Of a DNA stretch of 64,000 bases, positions 47,501 through 57,809 are shown in pieces. Within the stretch, counting starts at the first letter, position 1. Each line of letters begins with the position of its first letter. The position numbers and the translations under genes are program-made. Origin of the DNA: Galerina marginata (lineage: Eukaryota; Basidiomycota; Agaricomycetes; Agaricales; Galerinaceae); NCBI GenBank assembly GCA_023014335.1, contig JAECYW010000001.1, forward strand, positions 3,968,001 through 4,032,000, in the 5' to 3' direction. The notes below the pieces were generated by a model that worked only from the letters and a program-made list of their open reading frames with translations, was not told where the DNA came from and did not search any database.

Positions 47501-49795
47501 TCTGAAGCTATGTGGCGGCTTCTCCGATATGATATGCATGAAGAATTTCCAAATGTTGTCTGTCTTGCTATCCATTTGCCAAATCAGCAGGCTGTTTATT
47601 TTAATGAGGGTGACAATGCTTATCAGATTGTTGAAAATGCTGCAAATCAAGATACAACTTTGACAGCATTTTTTAAATTTAATAAAACTGAAGAGGAAGA
47701 GGAAAATCAAAATCCTATTATTGGTCCCCGTCAACATTATGCTCGAGGATTACTTTACCAAGAATTTCCACAAAAGTATGTCTGGAATATCTCACAAAGA
47801 AAGTGGAAAATACGCCAAAAAGGTTTTGCTGTTGGGAGAATGTATTTTGCACACCCAACTGCTGGGGAGCGTTTTTATCTACGAGCTCTTTTGACAGTTG
47901 TACGTGGTCCAACGTCATTTGAGAATCTTAGACATTTTAATGGGATAGATCATCCCACATTTAAAACAGCATGTATGGCACGAGGTCTATTGGAGGATGA
48001 TAGTGAATGGAAAGAATGCCTTCGTGAAGCCTCAGAAATCCAAACTGGCTATCAGCTGCAGATGCTTTTTGTCACTATTCTTTTGGAGTGCAATCCTTCT
48101 CATCCTGACTTACTGTGGGCTGAATTTAAGGAGCAGATTTGTGATATTATGTTGAAGAGGACAATGATAAATAAGGGATTGGCTCAAAATCCCAGTGATG
48201 AAGAGGTGCAGGACTATGGTCTATATTTGATTGAAAAGCGGCTTCACAAGTCTGGAAAAACATTAAAAGATTTTCCACCAATGCCTTTACCCTCTGATCG
48301 GTGGCAAGAAGCTGAAAGAAATAGGCTACTTTCTGAGCAACTGGCTTATAACCGAGAAGAACAACGCCTTAAGGCAGATGAACAAATACCCAAGCTGAAT
48401 GCTGAACAACGACAAGTGTTTGATATAGTTACCCAGGCAATACTTAACCAAACACCAAAAGTGCTTTTCTTGAATGGCCCTGCTGGCACAGGAAAAACAT
48501 TTTGGTATAACACCATCTGCTATCATTTACGTGCAGAGGGGAAAATTGTTCTTTGCACTGCATCATCAGGAATTGCTGCACTTCTTATTATTGGTGGAAG
48601 AACTGCACATTCAACATTTAAAATCCCATTGGATATTTATGACGGAAAGACCTGTAATGTTAAAAAAGGAACTCATTTGGCTGAATTGCTTAGCAAGACA
48701 GACCTGATTATTTGGGATGAAGTTCCAATGCAGGATCGTTTATGTCAAGAGGCAGTTGATCTGACCCTGAGAGACATTAAAAACAAGGACATCCCCTTTG
48801 GTGGAATTCCTATTGTTTTTGGAGGAGACTTTCAACAAATATTACCAGTTGTAACAAAAGGTGGACGTGAACAAATAGTTGGGCAGTGCCTACAGCGGTC
48901 AAGATTATGGCGTAACATTGAGGTGCTCACTCTAAAGCAAAATATGCGATTGGAAAGTAGTTCAGAAGAAGAACAGCAATTTGCCCAATGGTTACTAGAT
49001 GTTGGACATGGGAGAAATTATATAGCAAATGATATGGGCAGAATCAAGCTCCCTGCAACAGTTAACTGTGGAAATACAGTTGAAAATTTGATTAGTGCAA
49101 TTTATCCTGGAATTGCTTCAATCAACCCAACGCATAATCATGATCAGTACTTTCTGGAAAGAACAATTTTAACAGCTCGCAATGAGAGTGTTGAAGATCT
49201 CAACAATGAAATTTTGCAGCGATTTCCAGGACAAGAGCTGTTATACAACTCTGCAGATTCTGTGGTAACTGAGCGTGGAGTTGATGCTGATGTTCAATAT
49301 CCTCTTGAATATTTAAATTCCATAAATGTTTCTGGCCTGCCACTTTCAAAGCTGAAGTTAAAAATTGGAGCACCAATCATGATCCTCCGTAACATTGATC
49401 CACAACATGGGCTTTGCAATGGTGCACGTGCTATCCTCACAAAGGCTACCCGGCATGTACTTGAAGTTCGACTTTTAGGGGGTGAGCATGCTGGGCGCAA
49501 AGCATTCATTCCACGCATTACTCTTACACCTGCAACAAATTCAGGATTACCATTTGTTCTGCAGAGGCGCCAATTTCCTGTGCGGCTAGCATTTGTTATG
49601 ACAATCAACAAATCACAAGGTCAATCTGTCAAGCATGTGGGATTGGATTTGCGAACTGAAGTTTTCACACATGGTCAATTGTATGTTGCTTTATCACGCT
49701 GTACTTCAAGTACACGCATCAAGGCTATTTTTAATGAGAATATAAGAGACACAGAGACTGTAAATATAGTATATCCCGAGGTTCTTCTGGATTAG
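44572..49795 (+). CDS. Helitron Rep/Pif1-type helicase (RepHel)
   Basis: The main exon 45101-49795 is open for 1564 codons. It joins an upstream proline-rich exon through introns at about 44910-44941 (GTATGT...GTAG) and 45027-45073 (GTATAT...TATAG). The start at 44572 is a guess. Counting from 45101, a Cys-rich segment with CKKCHALHWI and CCLDGKIQLP comes first, followed by the Helitron N-terminal domain. The HUH nickase centre is FFLTVTANPRWEEI and KRGLPHIHILIFL (about 625-635), with the tyrosine motif YVHKYVYKG (about 765-775). The C-terminal third is a superfamily 1B helicase: GPAGTGKT Walker A (about 1126), IIWDEVPM (about 1205), GGDFQQILPVV, a GLCNGARAIL segment, and NKSQGQSVKHVGLDL (about 1501) followed by YVALSRC. 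All key motifs are intact and no stop interrupts the frame, so the element may be recently active. AT-rich codon use differs from the GC-richer host genes. Confidence 0.9.
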
Positions 49796-49973
49796 ATACA
49801 TCATTGATAAATAAAATAAAGTTAATCTTAATTTTGAATTTGTTGAGTATGAATATTTGAAAGATAAGTACAATTACAGATGTAAGAGAAAAGTCAGAGG
49901 GGGGGGTCCAGGGGGCGCAGCCCCCGGCAAGCTGATGGTCGTTGCGTAGCAGGTGTGCGAGCGAAGCAAGCGC

Positions 49974-49992
49974 ACCGTCGCGAAGCGACGGT
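49974..49992 (+). other. Helitron 3'-terminal hairpin candidate
   Basis: ACCGTCGC GAA GCGACGGT is a perfect 8 bp stem with a 3-base loop, followed by CAAAAGCTTG. A GGGGGC..GCCCCC stem lies about 60 bases upstream (49912-49926). A hairpin a few bases before the 3' end is standard for Helitrons; the expected CTRR end is not exact here. Confidence 0.55.
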
Positions 49993-51271
49993 CAAAAGCT
50001 TGTTTGTTTTGGTTGGATCAAAGCTTGATCAGCTGACGTAATGTTCATGACGAAAGCCAAGGGTGCCGAAGCGCCTCTTTAAATATCGCCTTCCTATTCG
50101 CTGGATAATACTCGGCGTTGATCGTTCTGCCTTATCCGATATCACACCTGACCAAAACGCTGAATCACAAATTTGTATCGTTCACATCTTCAAAGCTTCA
50201 ACTTGGATCATCCTGCCTCCCCATCTCGATATCGGCAGCTCATAACTGTCTCTACGCAGGAGTTGCTCAAAGTTTCACCTGCAGGGAGCACCATGGCCTA
50301 CCTTCCTCGCAAGGATGTCTCGAGCGTCATGGGCATCCAGAGTGCTGCGTTCAGCTCCCCTCTGGCCGCTACATTGTAGCGACTCGGATGCTAGGCGAAT
50401 GGTCTGGTTCTTCCTAGGCTTTTGCATGTGTGCAAACACGTGGCATCGTGTTTTGAACTTACTTCCGCTCGATGAAGCTCGATCTAACTATCGCGCTGGT
50501 TTCGCGGCATCTAATCTCGGGCAACTGGGACACGATCCTGACTTTTCACCCATTCTGCGTTTACTCCAAAGGAAAACCATGCGCCGTATCTCAGTTCTTC
50601 AATTAACTTCGAACTGACCTGACCTGACCAAACTTCGATCCGATAAGTGACCAGTGCTGCCTGCTATCTAAAACCCCTCTCGCTACGTTCATCTTGGTCG
50701 TCGCTCCGTTCTCCGCCCCATTATTTTCATAACTATACCGTCCCTTCCTTCTAAGACGCACCACGTTGACATTCCAACATCCACACACAGGACCATCACA
50801 CGAACGACTCGCAATAATTTCCCCACAAACATGCCGCTGATGCCCAGGTTCGGGTTTGGGTGGTACTAGAGCGAGTCCATCAACAATGCCTGTGCGTTCC
50901 TGCGTGTGTGTGTCATAGAATTTGGTGCCGCCCTTGCTTTCACTGTGTTCGTCCAGAGGCGACTGACTGAGACTCCTACACCCCGCTTGGAAGACGCTGG
51001 GAAAACCTCGCAAGGACGCATGGTGGGATAGTCTAACCAGACCTACCCTGGCAGCTTGGGTCGGGCAAGGCTCGGGGACGCGTCGAGCAGGCGCGCGGTC
51101 AGGCAGCACGCAGTGGTGGTCAGGACCAAGCAAGGATGAGTTCGTCACAGGACCGCGTGGCGTCTACATGCAGACAGGCTGTGCTACTGATGGCGATCTC
51201 TATCTAATCTAATCCAGGCTCGGGCAGCTCGGCCCAGAGCTCACTACTACAATGGGAGGACATCTCGCCCA

Positions 51272-51947
51272 CTGGGGTCAAAGTTCGCCGAACCGGTTCG
51301 ACGAACCTCGAACCTGGTTACTTAAGCCACCTCCGGCAAAATTTCTCTCTCACAACTGGAAGGCCGGGACCCACTTCCATTTATAGTGCTGGCAGGACTG
51401 GTCGGTGGCCAACGCCTTTTGGCTGGAATAGTTGAGCGCTGGCACTGACAACCGTCTGCCAACAAGACAATTAAGCGGTAAGCAGTACAGGCTCCCGACG
51501 CCCGCCTGCCCCGTCAATTCTTGGCGAGTCCTTCGCTCGCGCACGACAAACAGTAACTCCAAGGCGAGAAGTTACTAATACGTACAATGCATCGCGTTCA
51601 GTTTGTAGCAGACATACGCTTGCAAGTGGCGTCGGGATGCATACAAAAGGTGGTGAGGTCAGAGATTCAGAGATAGACTGAGAGACAGCGACAAGAGTCT
51701 TGTCGCTGTCTCTCCTGCTATGCTTCCTCGCTGTCTTGTGACAAGACAGCGAGGAAGCATAGCAGGAAGAGGCGCGTCCGCGATTGGCCAAGCCACGGAC
51801 AAAGCGGGGCCCGGCACGCCCAAATAAATCACATGGCTATGGAGGACCGGACTGAAAGGGAGGTTCGCCTTGGGTTCGCCATCTGACGAGGGTTCGAGGT
51901 TCGAGGTTTGGAGTTCGCGTTCTCGGTTCGGCGAACTATTCCCCCAG
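51272..51947. mobile_element. Non-autonomous TIR element with GTTCG-rich ends
   Basis: The left end reads CTGGGGTCAAAGTTCGCCG then AACCGGTTCG. The right end, read on the minus strand, is CTGGGGGAATAGTTCGCCG then AACCGAG. The inverted ends share CTGGGG and AGTTCGCCGAACC and are rich in GTTCG words further in. No long frame is present. A matching target duplication was not found, so the borders may be off by a few bases. The segment is missing from the sister module at 30.6 kb, which supports insertion. Confidence 0.65.
51680..51765. repeat. Two adjacent perfect hairpins
   Basis: The first (51680-51714) has a 17 bp stem (GAGAGACAGCGACAAGA) with a single G at the tip. The second (51715-51765) has a 25 bp stem, also with a single G at the tip, and follows with no gap. 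Both contain the CGCTGTC and TCTTGT words, so they may share an origin. They lie inside the TIR element. Confidence 0.85.
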
Positions 51948-53230
51948 AGGATGAGATTTTCTGTACAATGGGACGCATGGATTTCTTATTCCCGCATGCT
52001 CCAGCTGTCCATGCAATTTTCTAACTCTGCGCCATTTCTACTGAGCGTGCGCTGGAGAAAATGTCCGTTCTGGTGTATAATTTTGCAACTGACCATCGCC
52101 TTCTGTCTTCGCCTCGACTCTTGACCTTGTACTCGCCAAGAATACCTCCGTCGCGTGTTGTATCAAGCTAGCGTCATAATAGAATTAATCTCGCTTTTCC
52201 TCTACCTTCCTAGCTCGTTCTCCTGGGTGTTTATTGTCTGTGGTCTGTCCCGTATACTCGCGGTTATATTCAAGCCACGAAGATTGCGGCTTTTTCTGCT
52301 TTCACGAATATTTATCAAGCATTATCCTCCTGGTCTGTGAAGTCTTTGAGTTTTTGATTCAGGCCTCGACCTTATTTTCTGCCCTTCAAGTTCCTAACAA
52401 GTTGTCTTTGCCTTCAACAAGAAACACCCCAATTATATGTACGCTTCGCCCCGTCTTCCGCATGGTTTTTGGTTAAGACCAATTTTCTCATGCCGCGAAC
52501 TTGCATCAGCATTGCGATGTATAAGAACAAGGATTGACGGATGTTTTTACCCGCATATATTCATCTTCGATCTCCTTGGACTGTCCGTCTTGCCTGTGCC
52601 AGAACGTGACTGCGTCATACTCGACTCACAAACCGGTATCTAGGAGACACTTATCTTTTTCTATTATATCGGTAGAGTAGGCCATTAGATCTCTGATCAT
52701 GCCATGATTTTCATTTTTTTTGTCATGTTAGTCGGCGAAATATAATTTTCATCTCAAATCAACTTTTCGAATTTCTGATCAAGCCTAACGCGAACACTCT
52801 GTTGGTGATTTAGAACCGGAATAAGCCATTTTTTTTTCAGCAATTTTTCGCGTTTCCGCAGTCACTCGAGCGTCCCACAGGTGCTTGAAAAGGAATGGGA
52901 GCAAACGAGCAACTTTTGATGAAGTTAGGACATGCCATTCTGACCATCTAAGGATTTGGCACTAAGATCGACGGCTTGACAATTTCTTTCCATCCGGAAA
53001 GCTGTAGAATACTTGAGTACTTAAACCGCCTCAATGAACACTTTTATCAATTTCTAGACCCTAAACATATTTGTAGCCGGTGCAGGGAGCAATGAACAAG
53101 TCTTGGATAAGACTGTTATCCAAGACTTCGAATTTATTGAGTGTAAGCGTTCCCAGTCTCGACAGAACTTTGTATAGGCAATGGATGAGGTATTAAGCAT
53201 GATTTTGAAGGCCACCCAATGCCTACTTGT

Positions 53231-56200
53231 CCTCGCCTTCGCTTGCCCGCCAACTGCATAAACGAAAAAGTACAATTTGAGAAGGTAGGTGTTGGTACGT
53301 CAAATCAACGTCAAATAGACAGGGCCAACAACGGAAAACCCTACGGTTGTAACACGTTCAGCAACGCACGAAAACGTAATGACGAACTATGCTCACCAAC
53401 TAGGCAGCATGAAGAACGCTTAAAGGTCATACTGTAGGAGACTTGGAAGTGCGATCGATCCTTCGGCATCGTCACCTTCAAGCGAAAGACGGGATCAGAA
53501 CGAGAAAATAACCGTTACATCAAGAGGAAATACTCACCTGGGTCATTCATCCATGTCACTTCCGTCGAATCGAGTTGACAAAACAAACGCCAGCGGCGTC
53601 GGGCACGGGAAGCCTGTGCTGAAGTGTATAGAGTATTCTCGCCTGAGGTCGGCCAGTCGGGGATGAGGGTGAACTTTCAGACGGACCAGCTCCGGCGTTA
53701 GCATCTATGATGGCAAAGAAACGATTAGAAGGTGGGCATCGGTCTTCTTGTAACGGTGGCAAGAGGTAAATGGCCGATAAGGAAAAGGGGCGATCTAAGC
53801 ATCGGTAAATACGGAGATAGATTGAAGAGGAGGACGAAAAGCCGGTCCTACAGTTGTTATAAAGAGAGTCATTGTCGAGCGACCCCAAAATGAGATCGAG
53901 GAATGGATTTTCCGCTGTAACGGCTGCCACCAAGAACGAAATTCCCGCCGACATTAAAGACAGCATCGATGTAGAGGAAGTTGAGAATCGTTGAGCCCAG
54001 GATCGGGCTTCCAGCTCCAGGCAAGACGAACGATGGCTCGGGGCATCGAGCTCAAAGCCTATCCACTTGAAGCTCCCAGAGGAACGCCTTCACTGCTCGG
54101 GAGGATGTATGCGCCTCGATCTAGACAGGCGGAGACGGGCAACAAGCGACGATGCGCTTGGGTATCACAGCGGCGTTTGGTACGGCTCCGAGGACTCGGG
54201 CAAGATCTACTCGTTGGCGGTGACGAGAGTGGTCTCTGGGCATAAAATGATCATTGAATGTGAAGAGAGATTGCAGCTGGGGTCGTCGTGAGTTGCCCAA
54301 GAAGATCCGCAAGTAGAGCGCCGCGACAAGGACGAGGATTCAACGTTTCTCCTGCTCCTGCTTCTCCTGCTCCTTATCCTCCGCGTCTGAGTTCATTTTC
54401 GCTGTTGTTGTCGTCCTCGCGATTGTGACGCCATCACATCTCGTGGTCTTCTTCGTTGTCCCGACTACAGCCCAAAGCGCATAGTTCGCGTTTTCTGGAT
54501 CGTCCTTTGGGCGGGTGGTGGAATTTTGGATGCCTTCTCCATGCCTTATAATTCCGCGTCTCCCCATTTTCGCAGAAAAACGGGTATCCAAACGCTAGAA
54601 TACATAGAGAATGAGTCCACAATGAATTAATATAAGAAAACGGCACGCACACTCACGTCCTTGATCTCTTCCCTTCCTCATCCGTGATCCCATTCCTGCT
54701 TCTGCTCCAGTTCACGGGGCGATTCAATTTCGTGACTAACACCCGACGCTCGAAGACGGCTAGACAACTGGATGACGCTTTCCTGGCAAAGAAAAAGGCG
54801 ATGACCAACCGACAGGATGATGGAGTGAATTCGGAATTGGAAAAGCCGACGCGGGCGACTCGTCTGCACTCCTCAGGATATGGTCAAGCCCTGCCAGGTC
54901 CATGCCGAGTTCTTCTCGATATTTTCGTCTTCGTTTCGCCTCCTCGCCAGCCGCAGTTGCAGCGTCTGCCACGTCATAAGCATCCCTCAACGAAGACATG
55001 GAGAATGAGGAGGCCGCCCCTACGCACAATGACGACGAGACTGGCTTTACAAATCGCAAGAGTATGCTTTCGCTGGCAGACTAGGAAGCAGGCTGGTCAG
55101 GGCTGATTAGAGGATGAATTTCTGGGCAGGCTCTAGCGACAGCGAGAACGAGGAGGTCAAGGAGGTCCGGGAAAAGAAAGGCAGGGACATGGAGAGCGGA
55201 TACGGATGGAGGAAGAGGAGTAGGAACTGGGAAGGGAATAAACACGGCTAACAAGGACGATGCTGGGGCTGGTGTCGAAAAAGTATCGAAGACTTCGCAG
55301 TCGGGGAGAGAAAGTTTAGTTGCTGCAGCTACGGCTCTGAATGATCTCGGGTCGGGTCTCGGGTCGTTCCCTGCCATGTCCATGTTGATCGATATTGATC
55401 GCTGGCTTGCAGACGCGTCATCCATTCTTCATCTCCATGTCCGTCCCGGTCATCGGCACCCGCCCAATGCCAATGCTGCTGTCACTCAGTACTCAAGCTC
55501 CGATGACCACCACCACCAGAACGAACACGTCGAGCTCCACAACCACTTTGCCGTAGTTTGGCTTCCTGCCTTCTTACGTACGTCTTGCGCTTGATGGCGA
55601 TATCGACTTGATGACATACTCCACGCAGCTGAGGAAGGCAGGTCGGGGTTGATGCTGAGCGTCCCAACTCCCTATTGACCAGCTCTGACGGACACCTAGA
55701 GGACAACGAGGTGTCATACGTCGATCCTCAGGCGTGGCGGGATAGAAAACGGAGGAGGATGAAGAAGTGCAGGCGAGGATAGGAATGGATACGGATGGAG
55801 CAAGAGTACCCGGGAGTTGGAGACGAGATGGGAATGTAAGGGAAGTTGGGACCGTGCTACTGACGTGGCAGCCGCAGCTTGAAGCAAGGACGTTTGATGG
55901 TATTCTTGATATTGAGAAAGCTTTGAGGAATCTGAAACGAAGTGAGGAGGTAGTACTTTGCCGTAGCTGCGACGCCTGGGGATGGAACTGAAGTCGGCGT
56001 TGAGCAGGTTGAACTTCGGCGTGAAGCTGAAAGCTCGTGCTTGGATCGTCCAGCTTCCAGCTTCCAGTGATAATGGAAAGGCGTCTAGGAGTATCGAAGT
56101 TGAGCTTGAACCACCAAAAAAGGCCATGGAGAACATTGACCGCGCGACACGAGATCTTCGTTGTTTTAACGAGAACCGGATGATAAGTGAGCTTGAACTT

Positions 56201-57751
56201 GGAGTAGAACGACGGCGTCGGCCTGTCGAGTCGCGGCTGAGCTGGGTAGAGAGTTTTTGAGCTGGTATAAGTCATCGGCGTGGACGAGGACATCATCATG
56301 GTTGAAATCGGGCCTGTATTCGAAGTTGCAGCTCCCATTTTTCAATCGGGGTCTTTCGCTCCTGTTCCTCAGAGTGGGGTAAACGAACCGAACGCGCAGG
56401 CAAAACGTTCTTTTTGCAACGCCGATTCCCCTCCCCTCTTCCCGTCCTCCTCCATATTCCAACGATTCGTTCTCGTTCTTTTCCTCGTCCTCGCCTGCCC
56501 GCTCGATGCCTACCAACCGTGGAATGACATAGAGACCGCCATCTTCGTCCAGGCAACAGGAAACATCCACGTAGTTGGTAAGCGACGTACTGGCCTTTCG
56601 TTGCCTGAATCGTTGCTGGATTCAAAGTGTCGACATATGCTTAGAGTTCTAGAGTGCATTGTAGGACGTCCTTGATGACTTGTAGTCCGACTCTCCGTCC
56701 GGACGTAGTGTTGATGGTGGTCAAAGACAGGTTCAAGCGGAAGTATCGACTCGCTGGTGGTCGATTTGCACAAATGCAAGCGTGAATGAAACTCTAGAGT
56801 TAGCCCACAATGAGCAAGTGGTCTTCGTCGGGTGAGATATGGACTCACATAGAAATCGCATCCAATAATTTGAAACCGATCTTGGAATCGAAATTGATTT
56901 CAGAATAAAATAGAATGCCGCGAAAGGGGCGGTGGCGACGTGGCAATCGACCTGAGCTTGCGTTGCTGTATCGTGACAGGAAAATTTATCGATGATGCAT
57001 CGATCCGTGGCAGTATGAGTGCCAAGGTCCAAGGTGGATAAAAAAACTTCATATGCGCGGGTTTGGATGATGGGCCAGGTCGATATGGCAGTCGAAATTC
57101 ATGCCAGCGGGGATTCAGGGTACAAGAACCATTCCTTTGTGTCGAATCCCTTGAAAACATCGAGATTCAATATTCAATATTTATGAGTTCAATGCTCCAT
57201 CTTCGAGGGTTTCGTTCGAAGAGCAGAAGGACTGCTGCAATAAAAAAGTTCGATTTCAACACGAGGTGCAAAGGGAGAGCATGTTTACTTACCATTCAAG
57301 TTACCAAGTTGCTGGAGGAGGCATATCAGGCCTACCCTAGCAGCTCGGGTCTGACAATGCTCGGATAGCACATCGAGCAGGCGCGCAGTCTGGCAAGCGC
57401 GTGATGGCAGGAACCAAGCAAGGATGCCTTCGTCACAGGACCGCGTCCGTCTACATGCGGACAGGCTGTGCTACTGGCTATCTAATCTAATCAGGTCTTG
57501 AGAGTCCACTCATCGCGTCCTCCTCCCGTTGAGTCATCTTCCATCATCCGACAACTCGGTGGTCGAGCCAGTTCGCCGCATTCTTGTTTCTTTTCCTCAC
57601 AACTACGAACGAGGATAAGTGAACACGAGCTGTATAAATGAGAATGAGAGGAGTGTAAACCGCTGATGACAAGGACCCCCTTTCAAGTTGCCAAAGGCGG
57701 TGCGACATAATAGGGTACACGCCTCAACCTCGTGGTTTCCATGCAGCTGTG
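53231..57751. repeat. Front and upstream modules of unit 3
   Basis: Matches 31691-36167. It contains the NPFLDLILGSL relic (53920-53880, minus), the CGACGCTCGAAGACGGCTAG stretch, GTGGCAGCCGCAGCTTGA (near 55865), GCAGCTCCCATTTTTCAA (near 56328), and the CGAGCAGGCGCGCAGTC module (57320-57495). Frames such as 56338-55574 (-) overlap others and are not conserved in the sister units. No intact gene is supported. Confidence 0.6.
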
Positions 57752-57809
57752 CTGAGTACTTAAATTTTAAAGCTCAAGACCTCATTCAGTCATTCCCTAC
57801 TTACTGGCA
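57752..57809 (+). promoter_or_regulatory. Conserved leader before micro-exon gene 3
   Basis: Contains GTACTTAAATTTTAAAG, CTCATTCAGTCATTCC and TACTTACTGGCA directly before the ATG at 57810. It is the counterpart of the blocks at 25191 and 36168. Confidence 0.5.

Larger units (their letters stand above)
42146..50010 (+). mobile_element. Helitron-containing insertion between units 2 and 3
   Basis: Homology between units breaks near 42145 and resumes near 50020-50045 (AGCTTGATC...AGCTGACGTAATG). About 7.9 kb therefore separates sequence that is contiguous at 29575-29610. The insert carries the Rep/helicase frame of a Helitron and ends with GC-rich hairpins. Helitron ends usually carry 5'-TC and a 3' hairpin before CTRR; here the 3' hairpin is followed by CAAAAGCTTG, so the exact terminus is not certain and the 5' end was not fixed. 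The left part also holds a GC-rich low-complexity region and a hAT-type MITE, so the insert is composite. No long target duplication was seen, as expected for Helitrons. Confidence 0.6.
50011..53230. repeat. Module B, second copy (start of unit 3)
   Basis: Matches 29590-31690, starting with AGCTGACGTAATGTTCAT and GTGCCGAAGCGCCTCTTTAA and running to GATCAAGCCTAACGCGAACA and CTCAATGAACACTTTTATC. It is longer than the first copy because of an insertion at about 51024-51990. That insertion contains a copy of the dispersed CGAGCAGGCGCGCGGTC module (51040-51235) and a TIR element. Confidence 0.6.
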
